Assembly: GCA_019321725.1 (NCBI GenBank)
Contig: CM033115.1
Location: 18,424,673 to 18,488,672, forward strand
DNA length: 64,000 bases
Direction of reading: 5' to 3'
Source: Paulownia fortunei
Taxonomy: Eukaryota; Streptophyta; Magnoliopsida; Lamiales; Paulowniaceae
Position numbers and translations under genes: made by a program. The notes beneath the pieces are model-generated. The model worked only from the letters and a program-made list of their open reading frames with translations, was not told where the DNA came from and did not search any database. Below are positions 23,998 through 40,532 of this stretch, piece after piece. Position 1 is the first letter of the stretch. Each line of letters begins with the position of its first letter.

Positions 23998-25296
23998 TGT
24001 TCCCAAAAGACAGCTGATATAAAGCTTATTTTATATTACTATCAAATGTATCGTGAAATGAACCCAAAAGAGAAAAAACTAGAGTAGTTGAATCTTGAAA
24101 ACGCTCAAAAATGAAATGAATGAAAAAACAAAGGGAGACCCTATTGATATTGTGATGAAGTTTGACAGAAAACACAAGTTCTTGTGTGTTTATCTAGGAG
24201 AAAATACAGTTGGAACAAGGTCTGCCTTTTCTGGATTGGATGCAATACAGTAATAGTGGGTTTGGGGACTGAAACTGCGGAGTTGGGGGAAAAGCCTTAA
24301 AATGGGTTATTGGTGCGTTCAGTCGGCTGGGATCCAACTGTGTGTGGTCGTAGAGAAGGCCAATCTTGGGATTAATGGCCATTTTACTTGAAAAGATGAA
24401 ACAAATGAATTACTATTATGACTTTTTCTTTATTATTTTTCTTGAGTTTAGTGGGTGAAATAGTTATAGATTAACGCATTCAACTTTGTTAATTACTATC
24501 TCTATCACAAAATTATAGATTTATCGGTATTGTTAATTGATTAATTTTATTATTTTTTTTAAAATATAGTAATAATTAATTTAGTAACATTTTTTCAACC
24601 TAATTGAATAATGTTATAATATGACAAATATTATAATTTGAATTTGAAGTAATATTACAATTATCAAAAATAATAATATCATGAGTTAGTTCGAAACTAC
24701 ATACTTTGATTTTAACTTTGTACTATAACAAGAGTAATAATTTTGGGGCAAATGGTATGCGCATATTTTGTCTTTTATTTTAATTAATTTCAAATTAAAT
24801 TATGATATGTGTTTTAATTAAAGAGTAATTACAATTGTTATTTTTTTTATTTTTGAAAATAAAATGAAAGTACATTTTGAGGCGCGTCTACAATTTGTAA
24901 TCAAGGGATAACAATTTGCAATTAAAAAAATAATTTTTAAACTTGCATTACTAGCATAATTAAATGAAGATAGTATACCAAACTTGATTGTTTTTACATC
25001 AATACATCGATAAAATCTACATATATAATTCATGAAAATATAAGCAACTATAAATAAATTTACGTTGTATTGTATTTTAATTATACTTTAAATTATCGAA
25101 TCGATCAAAAAGAGTTTAACATATCATCTACTTTTGTATTATCTAAATGGGGTTATTAACTATTAGATTATACATATTAATCGTTTCACGATATCGCATC
25201 ATCCTATGCATATTCAAGGATCAATTTAGATGCTTTTCAATCATGTGACATAAAATTCCGTGCTCATAAGATTGTTTGATTAAAGTTGTTTTTATT

Positions 25297-25720
25297 TCAT
25301 GTAAAGTCATCATGTATCCAGCAAACTTTATGATTATCAAACAGACTTTTATTTACATAATTATGGGTCAAATATTCCTCAAGCTTGTAGACATCATCCC
25401 AAACAAGCAATTCTTGGGCCAGCAACAAGAAGCAGACAAAACGGTGCGGTGGACATCCCCCAACAACTAAGAACAACAAACCAATAGCATGCCACAATTG
25501 CCAGTATTTTGCAAGCAATGTTCGAGACTGCAATGTATTGGGGATGTTAATCTGGATAGGGATATAAGTAATCGTCCTCCAGGTCGTGCACATTCCTCTC
25601 CGATATATTGCAACATTTCATCACTTCGCGCATGTAGGCATGTTGCATTTGCACAACGCCCACAAGCATGAGCGCAGTGTCGATAGTGTCCGTACATTGT
25701 ATGCATGCTGTCCACACAGC
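25297..25720 (-). pseudogene. Broken coding relic, unknown family
   Basis: Two minus-strand frames of good coding character follow one another. The first, from about 25720 to 25550, reads for example IDTALMLVGVVQMQHAYMRE and LEDDYLYPYPD before a stop. The second, overlapping and running from about 25590 to 25297, reads INIPNTLQSRTLLAKYWQLW and FVCFLLLAQELLVWDDVYK, and ends at a stop. Both have balanced, non-AT-driven composition in an otherwise AT-rich stretch. A frameshift near 25550-25560 in one ancestral frame explains them; a small unspliced intron is less likely. I do not recognise the protein and cannot say whether it came from a mobile element. Confidence 0.45.
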
Positions 25721-25779
25721 ACCAGTATACTCAATACTATGTCGTGTATAAATTTTTGCACATTAGTGTATTTGAGCGT

Positions 25780-25960
25780 GCGTGGACGGAACCAGAAAAT
25801 GAATATGAAGTCGAAAATTATGTTTTAAAAAAATAAATAAATAAAAAGATATTTTTTATTATTTAGGAACATAAATTTTTAAAATTTAATAATTTTATAT
25901 GTAAAATTAATATTAACTTTTAAAAAAATTAGAATTGAGGGAGCAGCCCGCCGCTACAAA
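25780..25960 (+). repeat. Dispersed repeat, related to 14328-14530
   Basis: It has a 'ggacggaaccagaaaat' start, an AT-rich middle with 'aaataaataaataaaaag', and a GC-rich 'gagcagcccgccgc' end. The order resembles the element at 14328-14530 but the copy lacks the C-run. Confidence 0.35.
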
Positions 25961-26516
25961 ACCACATGTATGTGTCCGGCCACAAGCCACCTCGTTGAGT
26001 CGTGATTGGATCCTAAGGTCTATAAGGGGCCTCATGCCTCACAAAGGCATGCAACCCTTGTTACTCTTAACAGGCTTAAATATATTTTTCCTAACCGCCC
26101 CTGGGATTCGTCATTCACTTCTGCCTGCTATACTAGACGACTGCTTTAAGGGACGACAGCCCACGGTAATGTAAATTAGATTGTTAGCACTCATAGATCA
26201 TGGTACTTTGCAATGAAATTCAGGGCCTTGTACTAATTATTCCCACACACACAAAGAAGTCCAACCGCACCAGGATCCAACAATAATCCAACGGCCTAAA
26301 TCAATTCTCAATTCAATCTAATTTTGTATTTATACCTCAGATAGGAAAATTGAAGAATTAGAAGAGATGAGAAGAGAGACAGAGAAAGGAAAAGGTCATA
26401 TTCAATTCCATTAGCGGCGGGGGAGCATGGTTCCAACTTTCAATTTTGTCAATTCAATCATCGGAGTTACTTTCGTCAACCGGTTGATAACGGAGCGCAA
26501 ATAAAGAAAGAAAAGA

Positions 26517-29500
26517 ATGAACAAGGAGGAGGCCGATAAGCCGAGAAGGGATAATCCCTGTCCGCATCCGAACAGAGGTTATCAGGAGAAAGAAGAGGAG
26601 ATGAGGCTCTGGGGAATTCTAATTTTTGGATTAATTGGAGCCACTGTCACCACCTTCGCCGTAAGCTTTGTGTTGATTCAATTTTGTTTCATTCTTCCTT
26701 GTCTTTAGTTTCTGCATTAGAGGACAGTGATTTTGCTGAAGCTTTTGTTGTCCTTTTTAAACTTTAATTGAGTTGTTCGTTTCATAATGAGGGTTAATTT
26801 CAGGAACTAGGGTGTAGACTACATGTTCATTTTGGGTCGGTGTCTAAATTTTTCAAACATCCGAATTAGGAAAGGCAGAGCCTGAATGTGGAGTCTTTGA
26901 GCTTATAATTTGAAGTTTAAATTGACCATTTTAATTGTAATTTTACTCGATTGGAACCTCTGCAAAAATTGAGATATGAATCAATGAGAAATAAGTCTCG
27001 GGAATTCTGTGGGTGCGAGAATTTACTTGTGCATCTCTTTGGTGGGCAAGTTAGATTTCTCTTGCAAACCCCTATTGGTTCCAAATTAATGGGGCAAAGA
27101 CTTTTTATTATGTGTACTAGTTTCACATAATTTTGAACTTCTGTAATGAAGTTTTATTTTCACCCTGGAAGCCCCCTCTTTCAAAAATTTTCCTTTTATT
27201 ACTACCCTTCCTACCCAAAGAGAGGCCAGAGGCTACATTGTGCAGCCATGGAAGATAATTTCAAAATAAACCACTTCCGTCTGCTTAATAAGAGCAAGAA
27301 GCGAAAGAGAAAAAAAAATGAAATTGGAAAGAGAGAGAGCTTGAGGTTCATGGTCTCCCAGTTACCTTAATAGGATGGGATTAATTGATACCTAAGTGGG
27401 TTCATGGTCGCCCAGTTACCTTGATAGGATGGGATTAATTGATACTTAAGTGAGTCAGTGCAGCCTTAGCTTGCATAGTCTCTTTCTGAATAGAAATCCT
27501 TGTGTATTATAGGGTCATGAGTGACAATCCGCCTGGATACATTACATAATACATGGATCCATGTAATAGAAAAAGCGAAAAAACTTTTGGACTGTCAAAT
27601 AAACTACTCTAATTGTGGTTTAGATATGTCACAACTAAATCTACCATCCAGTATGCTTGCTTAAATTTCAGTAATCTTGTTCCTTGAGATAATAAGTCAA
27701 ATTACTATTCAAAACTCAGATAACTTATGACTTTGTTCCTGGATTTTTCAGAACACTGTCTTTGCTCTGGATCCTCTTGTTGTTCTTGTTGCATTCGAGA
27801 ACAAATCCTTGCAACAAATTCATTAAAATTGAATTTCTTCATTTTAGATGGTTGATAGGTACCAAGCTTAAGAGGTCAATAGTGTAAATCATCTGTATGG
27901 AAGTCGAGAAAAATGCAGATGCAAGGTTGATTTTAAAGCATTAACCTCCTAAATGGCCACAATCACCTTCTCTTGGTGCTACCTAAAGATTATGAGACTA
28001 GGAAATCCAAGTCACCTTTGTGATTCTCTCCCTCTCAGTGGTTTGTATGTGCATGTCTTTGTCTGTCTGTCTCTTTTCCCTCCCCTTCTGCTCTAATGAA
28101 GTCTGGAATCATCTTATGAAAAGAGATAAAATTTCAATCATGCTCATGATATGATCTAACTAGTGGGAATTTGCTAGAGCAACTGGCACCAAATCAAATC
28201 AGATCTGCGATAGAAGGAAATTGTCAGGCAACTAGTAGCAGACAGTTCATCATAACAAGTAGATGATTATTGTATTATAACAGTTAGAAAACAAGTGGAG
28301 GAATAAAAGCATTAATGAACAGGAGTCGATTTGTGGGACAGGTGATACTCTGTTGTAATCTACTTTCATTGGTGATCTTCAATTTGATGCCTGTAAAGTT
28401 AGAAAGCAGAACTTGGTTGTGCGATATTTGACTGAAAAGATAAGTATCTATCTTGTAAAGTTAGAAAGCAGAACTTGGTTGTGACTCGGATTTAGCTGTG
28501 CTCATGCTATTAGGTCTATCCAGGATACTTTTTTGGCAATGCAATCTGCTATTGTCGATTTAGACCACATTATAATGCTTTCTTTGTTAAGCCCACCTGA
28601 TAAACTTGTCTTTGAGGGGTATTGCCAGAATGGGCCTGCATTCCATCTATTTATTGAAGCTCCAGTTTTTTATTTTCCTCTCTTTTTAATGCTTATTTTT
28701 TTCTTCGTCCACCCTTCCTGGGGGTTTATTTAGTTCTATTCATCCCACGCTTTCTTAATTTAGAGCATATCCATTGTCTCCTGTTGTTCTAGGTGATCAT
28801 TTCTAGTCATTTTTAGCCATATTTACATCTTCAGCCATCAAATACATGGTCTTTTACTCTCTCTCTCTCTCTCTCTCTCTTAATTCCTGTATATTCAATA
28901 TTCCCAGATCTTATGTTCGCTTTACATCTCTTGGGAAGGCATGGTGAACTATGGATATAGTGGAGAGGGAGAAAGCACCATTTCTATTCGGGATAAGCTC
29001 TATGTGTAAGAGAAATTTTGGGGTGGGGAAGATTGTTGTCAAAATACCAGGAGTAGGATGAGGTGACAAACATAACCACAAAACTATGAATTTACTGAGT
29101 CAATATTGTCTTGTAATCTAAAAATGAGAAAAAATTGTGATTTGAATTATACCTGTCCAATGATTTTCTTAAAAAGCATGAAAAAGTTGAATCGCTGTCG
29201 CTTTGTGTCTGGTTAACTACTTTGCCTTTGTTGTTGAAAGTTCTATTCAGTGGTGGAAGTTTGTAATTGTTGTTATTTATTGATTAAATATTTGCCCCTG
29301 GTATAGTTTTGTGGACTGTCTTTGTAATTTTCTAATCAATGTGGCAGGTTACCCAATTGCGCAGCACAGTTGATCGGATCTACTCTCAGGTAGCATTCCG
29401 CTGTATCAATTCTTTGTTTAACCTTTTGGTTTGCTAATAATTTTAGTAATAAAGTGGCATGTGCAAGCAAAATATTATGTTTGATTACAACTAACCAGCC

Positions 29501-32500
29501 CTATTTTTTATAAAACTGTACCGACCTTGAATGTTACTGGATTGCAAAAGTTGAGCAGGTCTCAATCATCATGCAAGAATAGGAGTTATTTTCGAACTAG
29601 TTTTCAAGAGGAAGCATGGAAAAGATATAATCGTCGTATGCGAGAAGAATATGAAGCAGAAATGGAGAGAGTGGTGAGATTTGTTTCCTAGCTCATCTTA
29701 TTCTCCATTTTGATATTTCCAATGGTACGTATGCCATTCTTTTTGTTTATTTGCGTGTTAATTGTTTAAGATGACAGTTGATGTACTATTCTTTTTAATT
29801 TTTAAATATATTGTGGTTTTTGCCAATACAAGAATTTAGCATAGTATATTGAGGTACTTAACGTAAGTTCTTATCCAGCTATTTCATTTCATAAAATCAA
29901 AGATGGGTGGCAGAGAGAGTTTGGTGTAGCTGAAGGACGTAAGCTGCAGGATATTATCAGCTTCAGGATTTCTCCCTAGAAGATATTTAAATTTTTTATG
30001 AGGTTTTTTTACCAACTCCACTATAAAATTACCAATACATGATTACATACATATATTGGTATGGATGGGTGCCTCTTTGGGTAGAATAAAGAGGAGACAG
30101 AAACTTTTCTTAGTAAATGAGAAACTTTAGTCGCAAAGGTGATGTCAATTGGAGAAGGATCTCAAAAGTTCTTGGAAATGATGTGAGAGTATTTGGCTGA
30201 AATTGAACATCACTAGCACGGAAGAGTATGATATCTGATTTCATTAACTGTGCCTATGCTCTTCTACTTTGCAGACCGATAATGTATTTACATTCTGCAT
30301 TATTTAAAAACCTTGTTTCTTGTTGCATTTCTTTGTGGAGTTCCTTTTTCCCATTTTTCTTTTTTTCTTTTTTTCTTTTTTTGGAAAAAATTGAGCATAA
30401 AATAAGTTGACTATAACTTTTTCTTCTATTGAGGAATAAAGCTAGCTCCTTGCCTTCCAGACTTCAGAGATAGCAATAAAGTAAATAATATTTTACTGAA
30501 GAAAATATCTCATTTTCAGTTTCTGCAAGCATGATTTGTTCTTGCTTTGCATTTCTGCTGGAAATTTCAGTAAGATAACTTGCTGTATTGTCATATTGAT
30601 TAATTCTTATGCTTTTTCTAGGAGCGAATTCGGCGAATGCAAAGTGTTTTCAACAGAGAGAGAAATAAATTCAAAAGGAGTTATGATAGCTGGCAACAAC
30701 ATGGTTCAGGTGCATATCATGAGCAATTCCAGAGGAATGACTGGTACTGGAAGGAAGATACTTCATTCAGAGATCATGGTAGTAATTTTAGGGAGACTCC
30801 TTGGGCCAGTGCAAGCGCTTCATTGTCCCATCACTATTCTGTCCTAGGACTTGACAGGTATAGTCCATTCCATATATAAGATGTCACCTGATCTTTTGAA
30901 AAACAGAGAGTACAATTTGGTTGTTTGATAAATTTTCCTATTATTGAAGTAGTGCAAAATTGTCTGACTGCCCAACAGTGTTTGGAAAAGGGGATGATTG
31001 ACTTCTTTAGTCTATTTTAACAAGAATGCTGATAGAACATGGTTAAGACCTTCCTTGACCCCAGATATGGAGCATGCTAGGGGCATTACTATATGAATGG
31101 GACTTAAGATTTTGCTGATTGATTCCATATTGTAGTAATAGCACTTGATCAAAGTTTGCCTCCATTTCCTATAATAAGGAGGGAGTGTTAAAACAGAGTT
31201 CTTAATGAAGTTCAGCAAAATGGATTGGATTGATCAAGGGTAAAAGATCTTGCAGCTCATTTGGTTGCAGAGCTGTAAAGGCGTTTCTAGTTGGCACTTT
31301 GTAATCTGTCAGTTTTCAGTGACTTCTTTCTAAAAGAATCTGCTTTATCTCTGCTCTAGACATGGTTGGGACTGTTGAATGGTTTTCCATTAATGGAAAT
31401 TTCACTTTTTATATTCAGAAAGGTTGGCAAAAGAGAAATGTGAATTCAATGAGGTTTAGCCATGAAAAATGCATGTTATGACTGAAACCTCTTATGCTTT
31501 CTCCTAGTTAAAGATTAGCTTGTGATATTTCCCCTTGTTGAGTGCTGTTGCTTTTGTTACTGTTAAAAAAATGGTTTCTACTTGCGATCTTTGTGGAAAA
31601 GCTAAAGCTTTCGGGAAACTCTGTTGTGTCTGACGCCATGCACCCATAAATTTTTAATCCCGAACATGATAGTGTTATTCAATTTATATTTATACGCTGT
31701 AGGTATGCTGGCCTTCTTCCCTTTTGTTTTAATTAAAAGAAGTTTAGGGTCTTTGTTTCTAACACGACAATTGCATCTACTTGTTTGTGTACTGCTAATT
31801 GTAAAAATTTTAAAATGCTTGAAGGATTCGAAATGATAGAATTATGAAGAATCCGACCAGGGTTTTAAATTTCAAAACAGCAACTTGAAAGTTATTTTAG
31901 ATGCTAAGTTGTATTCTAGAACCCTTTTCATTTTAAAAAATTTAAGCTACAGACAATTTCATTGATTCAAATGTTTAGTACGTAAATACTATGGTTTAAA
32001 TCCCTTTACCACATACAGTTGGGGACATTATGTTAAGTTCTTATCTGGAGAATCTGAGCAATGTTAGGCTGATGGTACATTTTGGAAACTGATCCTGCTC
32101 ATTAAGTAGTTATAAGTCTGATGTGATTTTCTTTTGTACCTTGCAAATTTGAAGAAGTTGCTTATGATATGTAATATCATCTTGACATGATCATTCATTA
32201 GTTCTTATGAACTGGAGGATATGCTGTGGTTCTGCCATGCAGATCATGCTTTTGTCCAGCAATAGTGGGAAGGATATTATGCAGTGAAGTCATGCTCTTT
32301 TGCCAGATATGAAAAAAGAGACTGATTTTCATGCATAGCCATGGAAATTGTATTACGTATGTTTTGCAGCCTCACACAATGATTCATACTGATTTAAGTA
32401 ATGTATATATTTACTAGGTTTGTCTTTCTTTTTAATTATAGTATATCACTGTATTATAGAAGCCTTAATGTAATACTTGTGCCTGCATGATGAGCAACAC

Positions 32501-35500
32501 TTGCATGCGGAGGTTGACCACTTCGACTGTTTATTCCTTTTTTGCAGGCTGAGGACAAAACCCTACACAGATAACGAGATAAAGGTACTTGCTAATATGT
32601 CTAACATATTCTTATCCATGTGGATCACATGACTGGTGACACATGAAAAGATATACCTCATGCAAACTGCCAGGTTTTTCAAGAATGCAAATAATTTTTC
32701 CTTTTTTTTTTGGGTTCCCTGCAGCCATGCTTCACTTGAAATATACTGAAAAAGAAAATAAGCAAAGGTGTCACAAAGTAGATTATGTGAAGAGGCACTT
32801 GTATGTTTGATTAAAGTCTATTTTATGAGAATTTTTATCAACTGAAAAGATAAAAAAATAGATTCTTTAAGGAATGACTGAATGTTCTTTTCGGTCGAGC
32901 TAATTGTTGGTTGAGGCTTCTCTGTATTTACTTGAATTTCTGGAATGAAAACCAAAGAGGCTTCGAATTATGGTTATTGGTAGTTTCAATATTGTGATAC
33001 TGTTGAATAAGTGATGCATATTTCTATTACAAAAAGATGTTGATGATTTATCTTTTACGATATGTTGCTCAACAAACTGATGACCACAAGGGAATAGGAA
33101 TCTGCAATGAACTTTAGGAATGGCAGGGCAAAGCTTGTCATGGACTTTGAGACGATATTTAATAATTGTATTTTAACATCATAAATTCAGATGATACTTG
33201 GTTTGAATCATCCTGCATTGTTGCAGTGATTGTGTGGATCTTCCGATAGAAGATACCATAAAAGAATGAAGGATAAAATATGTTTTCCATAAAGATCACT
33301 TCATCCTTTTCTGTCTTAAAATATGAATATTCTGATACGAAAATGCTATTAGAAATTAAACATTTAAGGGCAAATGTGTTATCCCTTAAAAATCACTTCA
33401 TCCTCTTCAATCTTTATCTAATAAAAAATCTAACCTCTGGGATAGGAGGGCATAAAATAGGAAGATCATTATATAAAATCTTCAAAGCAGCAGACTTGAA
33501 GCCTGGATGACATTATTTGATAGTTTGATGTTACGATAGTTCACAGAATATCATATTGTTGCACTTTGTAGAATTTTCAACTGCTAACTTCTTGTATTTA
33601 TTCTTCTGTTAATTTTTTGGCATTCTACACTACTTTATCTATTGAATGTGGTGGGCCATAACTGCTTGTTTAAACCTAATAATGTTTAAAATTTCTGCTA
33701 ACATAATTTATTTGTTTAATCATTTGATAGTTGTTTGAACTATGCCACCAAATATGAATAATTGTAGTGTGAGAATGGGGACGGCCATCAAATGCAAGTT
33801 GGAGATGTTTAGGCTTCTATATGTAGACTTTAAATAGGCACTGGTTTTCTGGCTCGGACCATTTTTAGAGAAAACCAGGTTGTAACAAAAATGTCTGAAA
33901 AGATTCTAGTATACTACTTACTATAGCTTTTCTGAAGAGTGTGTCAAACAAGGCACTCTTATGGAGGTTGCAACACCAGTAGAGCACATAGAACTGAATG
34001 AAGAAAAGTACAGAACTTTACTAATGGAAATTGATATGCTACTCAAATCAGTTCATATATGATTGAGATTCAATACTTGTTCAACGAGATAACAGAACTT
34101 GCTGATTATTACCATGGAACCTTGGTTACTACACATTACAATCATTAACGCCAGATTACTTTTATTGTAGCAATTTTTTAGTAGTAGTGAATAATATAGC
34201 TTTACTTACGCTAAGTTGAATATATTTTACTATTAAAGCTCTGTTTCTTAATAGAATATACACTTGGTCTATTTTCAATGAGATATCCTTTATAAAATGC
34301 TAATCTCTATGAGAAATGTCCTTAAATTTTGTGAAGATATGACAGGAGCATATTGTATTAACAAGTTCCATCACTTTTAATTTAGTATAATGTTTTTGAT
34401 ATCTATAATGTTAATTGAAATGATAATATCAATTTTTGATTCTGTGAGGGATCATTTGTTTTCTAGTGATTGTGGATGTTGAGTTCCATTTTAGTTTCTC
34501 CACGGTCAGGACATTCATCCATGCACTGTATTGACTCAATCACTGCCACAGATTATTCACGTATATACAGAAACTACTTGGTCAAGCATGACATGGGTCT
34601 ATGATTCCTCCCACCACATGGAAGAGAGTAGAAGACTTCTCCAACTGGGATACAAGTTGGGGCATCCTTTATTCACTCCCTCTCTGTTTACTCTCTCTCC
34701 TGGTCTCCATAACCTCCAAGCGTGACTCCACTGCTAACATCACGTTGTAGATTATTTGGAACCATGGGAAATTGCCAGCCATGTGATGCAAGAAGTACCG
34801 GTACCCCACCAGCATCTTAACTGAATCTCAAAGTACTTTTGACACTAAGATTTCATCTAAATGTACAAGAGAAATATCAATATATTAAAAAAAATACCCT
34901 TGGCATCTGACCCTTCAAAAGTTGAGCCTGAGGAGCTTATTGTCATTTTTGGAGCATACTACTGTTCTTTTATAAGTTAAATCGTTTTAGGTGTAGTTAG
35001 AGTCCCATCATCTATTTTTACCACTATCTGAAGTGTATTAGTTATCACTTTCATGATGCCAGTGAAACAAAAGCTCTTCTGTTTTCCAATTATCTCAAAA
35101 TAGACCACAATATTGAAGGGTGTGTGTATTTCCTCTTTCTAGTTGCTACTTGTTAACTACAAACTTAAAACAAGGTTTTCTACATCTTTTATTGTCATGG
35201 TCTAGGTAAGGAACATTTTTGACAAAAGTACTTGCATTCAAACAGCTTTTATCATGCTGAAATAAGTACCCTATAGATAATATGATAATGTAATTACATG
35301 TTGGTACTATGTGCTGTAACCCAATTTCAGCTTCAACTGCATCCTTGTTACTCGTTCTTGGTTTCTGATGATCTTACGATTATGACACCTATGCTTGCTG
35401 GCTACTTTGAAAGCTTGTGCTCCCACTTTACATTTCTAATTGCTGTTTTAGCATGTCATCTTCCTGTATCCCACTTCCTCTAATTTCTTCTTTGTATGCA

Positions 35501-35737
35501 GTCAGCCTTCAGAGCAAAGGCGAAGGAATTTCACCCTGATCAGAATCAAGACAATAAAGGTGGTAAATTCAAGACAGTAGATTTTTTCTGAGCTGCTTAT
35601 CATACATCTGATTGATGAATTGCAATAGTCGTGTGACTTACATTTTCTGTGCAGAATTTGCTGAAGCAAAATTCAAGGAAGTTATGGTCTCTTATGAGGC
35701 TATCAAGTCAGAAAGAAAGAACAATAGGCAGCAATAA
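26517..35737 (+). CDS. Membrane-anchored J-domain (DnaJ-like) protein
   Basis: Seven exons, 26517-26660, 29348-29389, 29551-29673, 30622-30857, 32548-32584, 35502-35559 and 35655-35737, keep phase and give 240 residues. J-domain proteins stimulate the ATPase of Hsp70 partners. The N-terminus is charged (MNKEEADKPRRDNP). A single hydrophobic segment follows at about residues 30-48 (LWGILIFGLIGATVTTFAV). The middle is rich in Arg, Glu and aromatic residues. The J-domain is at the C-terminus (about 173-240): HYSVLGLDR, the loop with TDNEIKSAFRAKAKEF, the HPD triad at 205-207, and AEAKFKEVMVSYEAIKS. The HPD is intact, so Hsp70 stimulation is possible. The membrane segment could be an ER or organelle anchor; the compartment is not clear. 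Introns are long (2.7 kb after exon 1, 2.9 kb after exon 5). The acceptor of exon 3 (TTGCAAAAG at 29550) has a weak pyrimidine tract and is the least certain junction. Confidence 0.85.
27345..27452 (+). repeat. 54 bp tandem duplication
   Basis: Two head-to-tail units, 27345-27398 and 27399-27452, both begin 'ggttcatggtc' and include 'cccagttacctt' and 'aggatgggattaattgatac'. By eye they differ at only three positions, so the duplication is recent. It lies in intron 1 of the J-domain gene. Confidence 0.92.
28392..28483 (+). repeat. Direct repeat of 30 bp, 62 bp apart
   Basis: A 30-base block beginning 'tgtaaagttagaaagcagaa' occurs identically at 28392-28421 and 28454-28483, in intron 1 of the J-domain gene. 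Confidence 0.9.
28857..28880 (+). repeat. (CT)12 microsatellite
   Basis: Perfect dinucleotide run in intron 1 of the J-domain gene. Confidence 0.95.
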
Positions 35738-37547
35738 GGGAGCTTGACAGCAGGTGCTGTTTTCTGCTGCAGAGTTTCCTGGGGACAGTTGGTTCAATCA
35801 TCTAACAAAGTAATCTCATTATATCTTTGCTCTAAGGAGAGTTCTGTATAGTATATTCCTGGGATACTGTCTGAGCTTTATGCTTATTGTGGTGTTCTTG
35901 ACAGTCATGATCAAGAATCTGGCAGAATTTTGGAGTTTTAGCTTGCTAGAGTAAAATTATCCATTATGTTGCTTGCGTCCAAAATGCAGTGAAAGAAATA
36001 AACATATGTAATAACTGACTAATTACAAAAATATAATCCAATCTAGATCTCCCTCTCTGTCATGGATGGTAATGGAATCTTGTGTTTTGACTGCCATTAT
36101 TCAGGCTAATGTTAAATGCTTGGTGTTTTTGTCAGTAACAGAATGAAATGTAGAATAAGTATTTAGCTCCTTGTGGTCCTGTTAAATCCATTTGGTATGA
36201 GATCATCTTCAGGTACGGCAGAAATAAGAAAGAGCTAAGTGAACATGCAACATAACATACAAAGACCAATCATATACTATGAACTTGATCGATTAAGGAA
36301 TATATCTTCTCCATCACGTGCAGAGATCCCTGGTCAGAAGTTGCTCTGCCGTACAAAAAACTGAAAAGAAAATTGGTGTATACTGAAAAAAAAAAAATTG
36401 GGTAACTGGAAGAAGAGTTGCAGCATTATCTTCTCATATTGGCTGTGGCTATGTACCATATTGTGTATATTACAGTCTATGGCAAAATATGTCCCATTAT
36501 CAAGAAGTTGATTTACCGCTGCAGTGAGGTTTAATACCAGATGATTTACCAATACAGGGAGGTTCTACAATGCGAAAGTGACTAACTTTTTGTATTGCCA
36601 TAATAATAGTTCTCACTATCATAATAACAGCAAAAAATTTGACGGTTTCATGATAAGCATGTATATTTACCACAATAGCCTAACCACAGACAAAGTTCTT
36701 CTCAGTGTGTCACAAAGCTAATTTGATTTACATGGAGTCTCCTTCTGCCTGTTCTTTATGCAGATTTTTCATGATCCACCAAATAATTTGGTTTATGCAG
36801 TTCATTCTGAATCACGATCCGTCTACCCATCATTTTATTTTGTTCTTTTGTGTGGTGGTCTTTTTCCTCCAATTTGTGCATATGCTTTCTTTTTCCATTG
36901 AAATTAGCTTCACTGTCTTCATAATTTTTGTCCTCTAAAAAGTGGCAAAAGTAGCTGGTCAGATGGCCGACTAAAGACATAGACATCATCTTTTTCTACT
37001 TAAATGCTGAGTTACTTTGTGCTGCTGCTTGATTTGGTCTCAAGTGTTTTGGAAGATAGTTCTTGCAATAATCTCCTAAAAAACCCTTGACCTCTCCCAG
37101 AATATTGTAGTCAAACCAATTGTACTGGGGTGGATGTAACAGTTTTTTCTTGAAGAAAGTGTTGAACAAGCCAAGGCGTTGGGGGCCAAAAAATCATTTA
37201 AACAGCAACATCAATTCTTTCTTTTGTTTTCATTTTTGCGTTTGTCACCATCATCATACTCTAATACAACAAAACTGTTGTCAGATAAGGACATTAGGTG
37301 GGGGGAGGGGGAGTTGTGTGTACTATTGAGTCCACGAAATGTAAAAATTACAAAAACAAGGGATCTAGATGACAAGATAACAAAAACAGGGGTCCTAAGT
37401 ACAAAAGATAGTTGACAAATTGACATCTTTTTTTGTAAAAAAGAGTCCAGTTTCCCCAATTAATTTTTGAACATCAGAGTGCAAATGCTGGTACAAAGTT
37501 GCCTTTCATATGACTTGCAGTTCTTTCTACTTTTGCTCAAACAACCC
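35738..37547. other. Spacer between tail-to-tail J-protein and squalene epoxidase genes
   Basis: This 1.8 kb holds the two 3' regions. Frames here are AT-driven and lack motifs. A G-rich stretch at 37298-37314 (ggtggggggagggggag) is the only notable composition. No separate gene is supported. Confidence 0.6.

Positions 37548-40532
<2,985 letters not shown>

Larger units (their letters stand above)
24007..26516. other. Spacer between divergent methyltransferase and J-protein genes
   Basis: The 2.5 kb between the two starts holds both promoters, very AT-rich sequence at 24420-25270, the coding relic at 25297-25720, and a repeat copy at about 25780-25960. No TATA box could be assigned with confidence to either gene. 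Confidence 0.5.

Noticed and set aside
36756..36989. Frames downstream of the J-domain gene
   Set aside because: Rich in Lys, Phe, His and Met as expected from AT-rich noncoding DNA; no motif.
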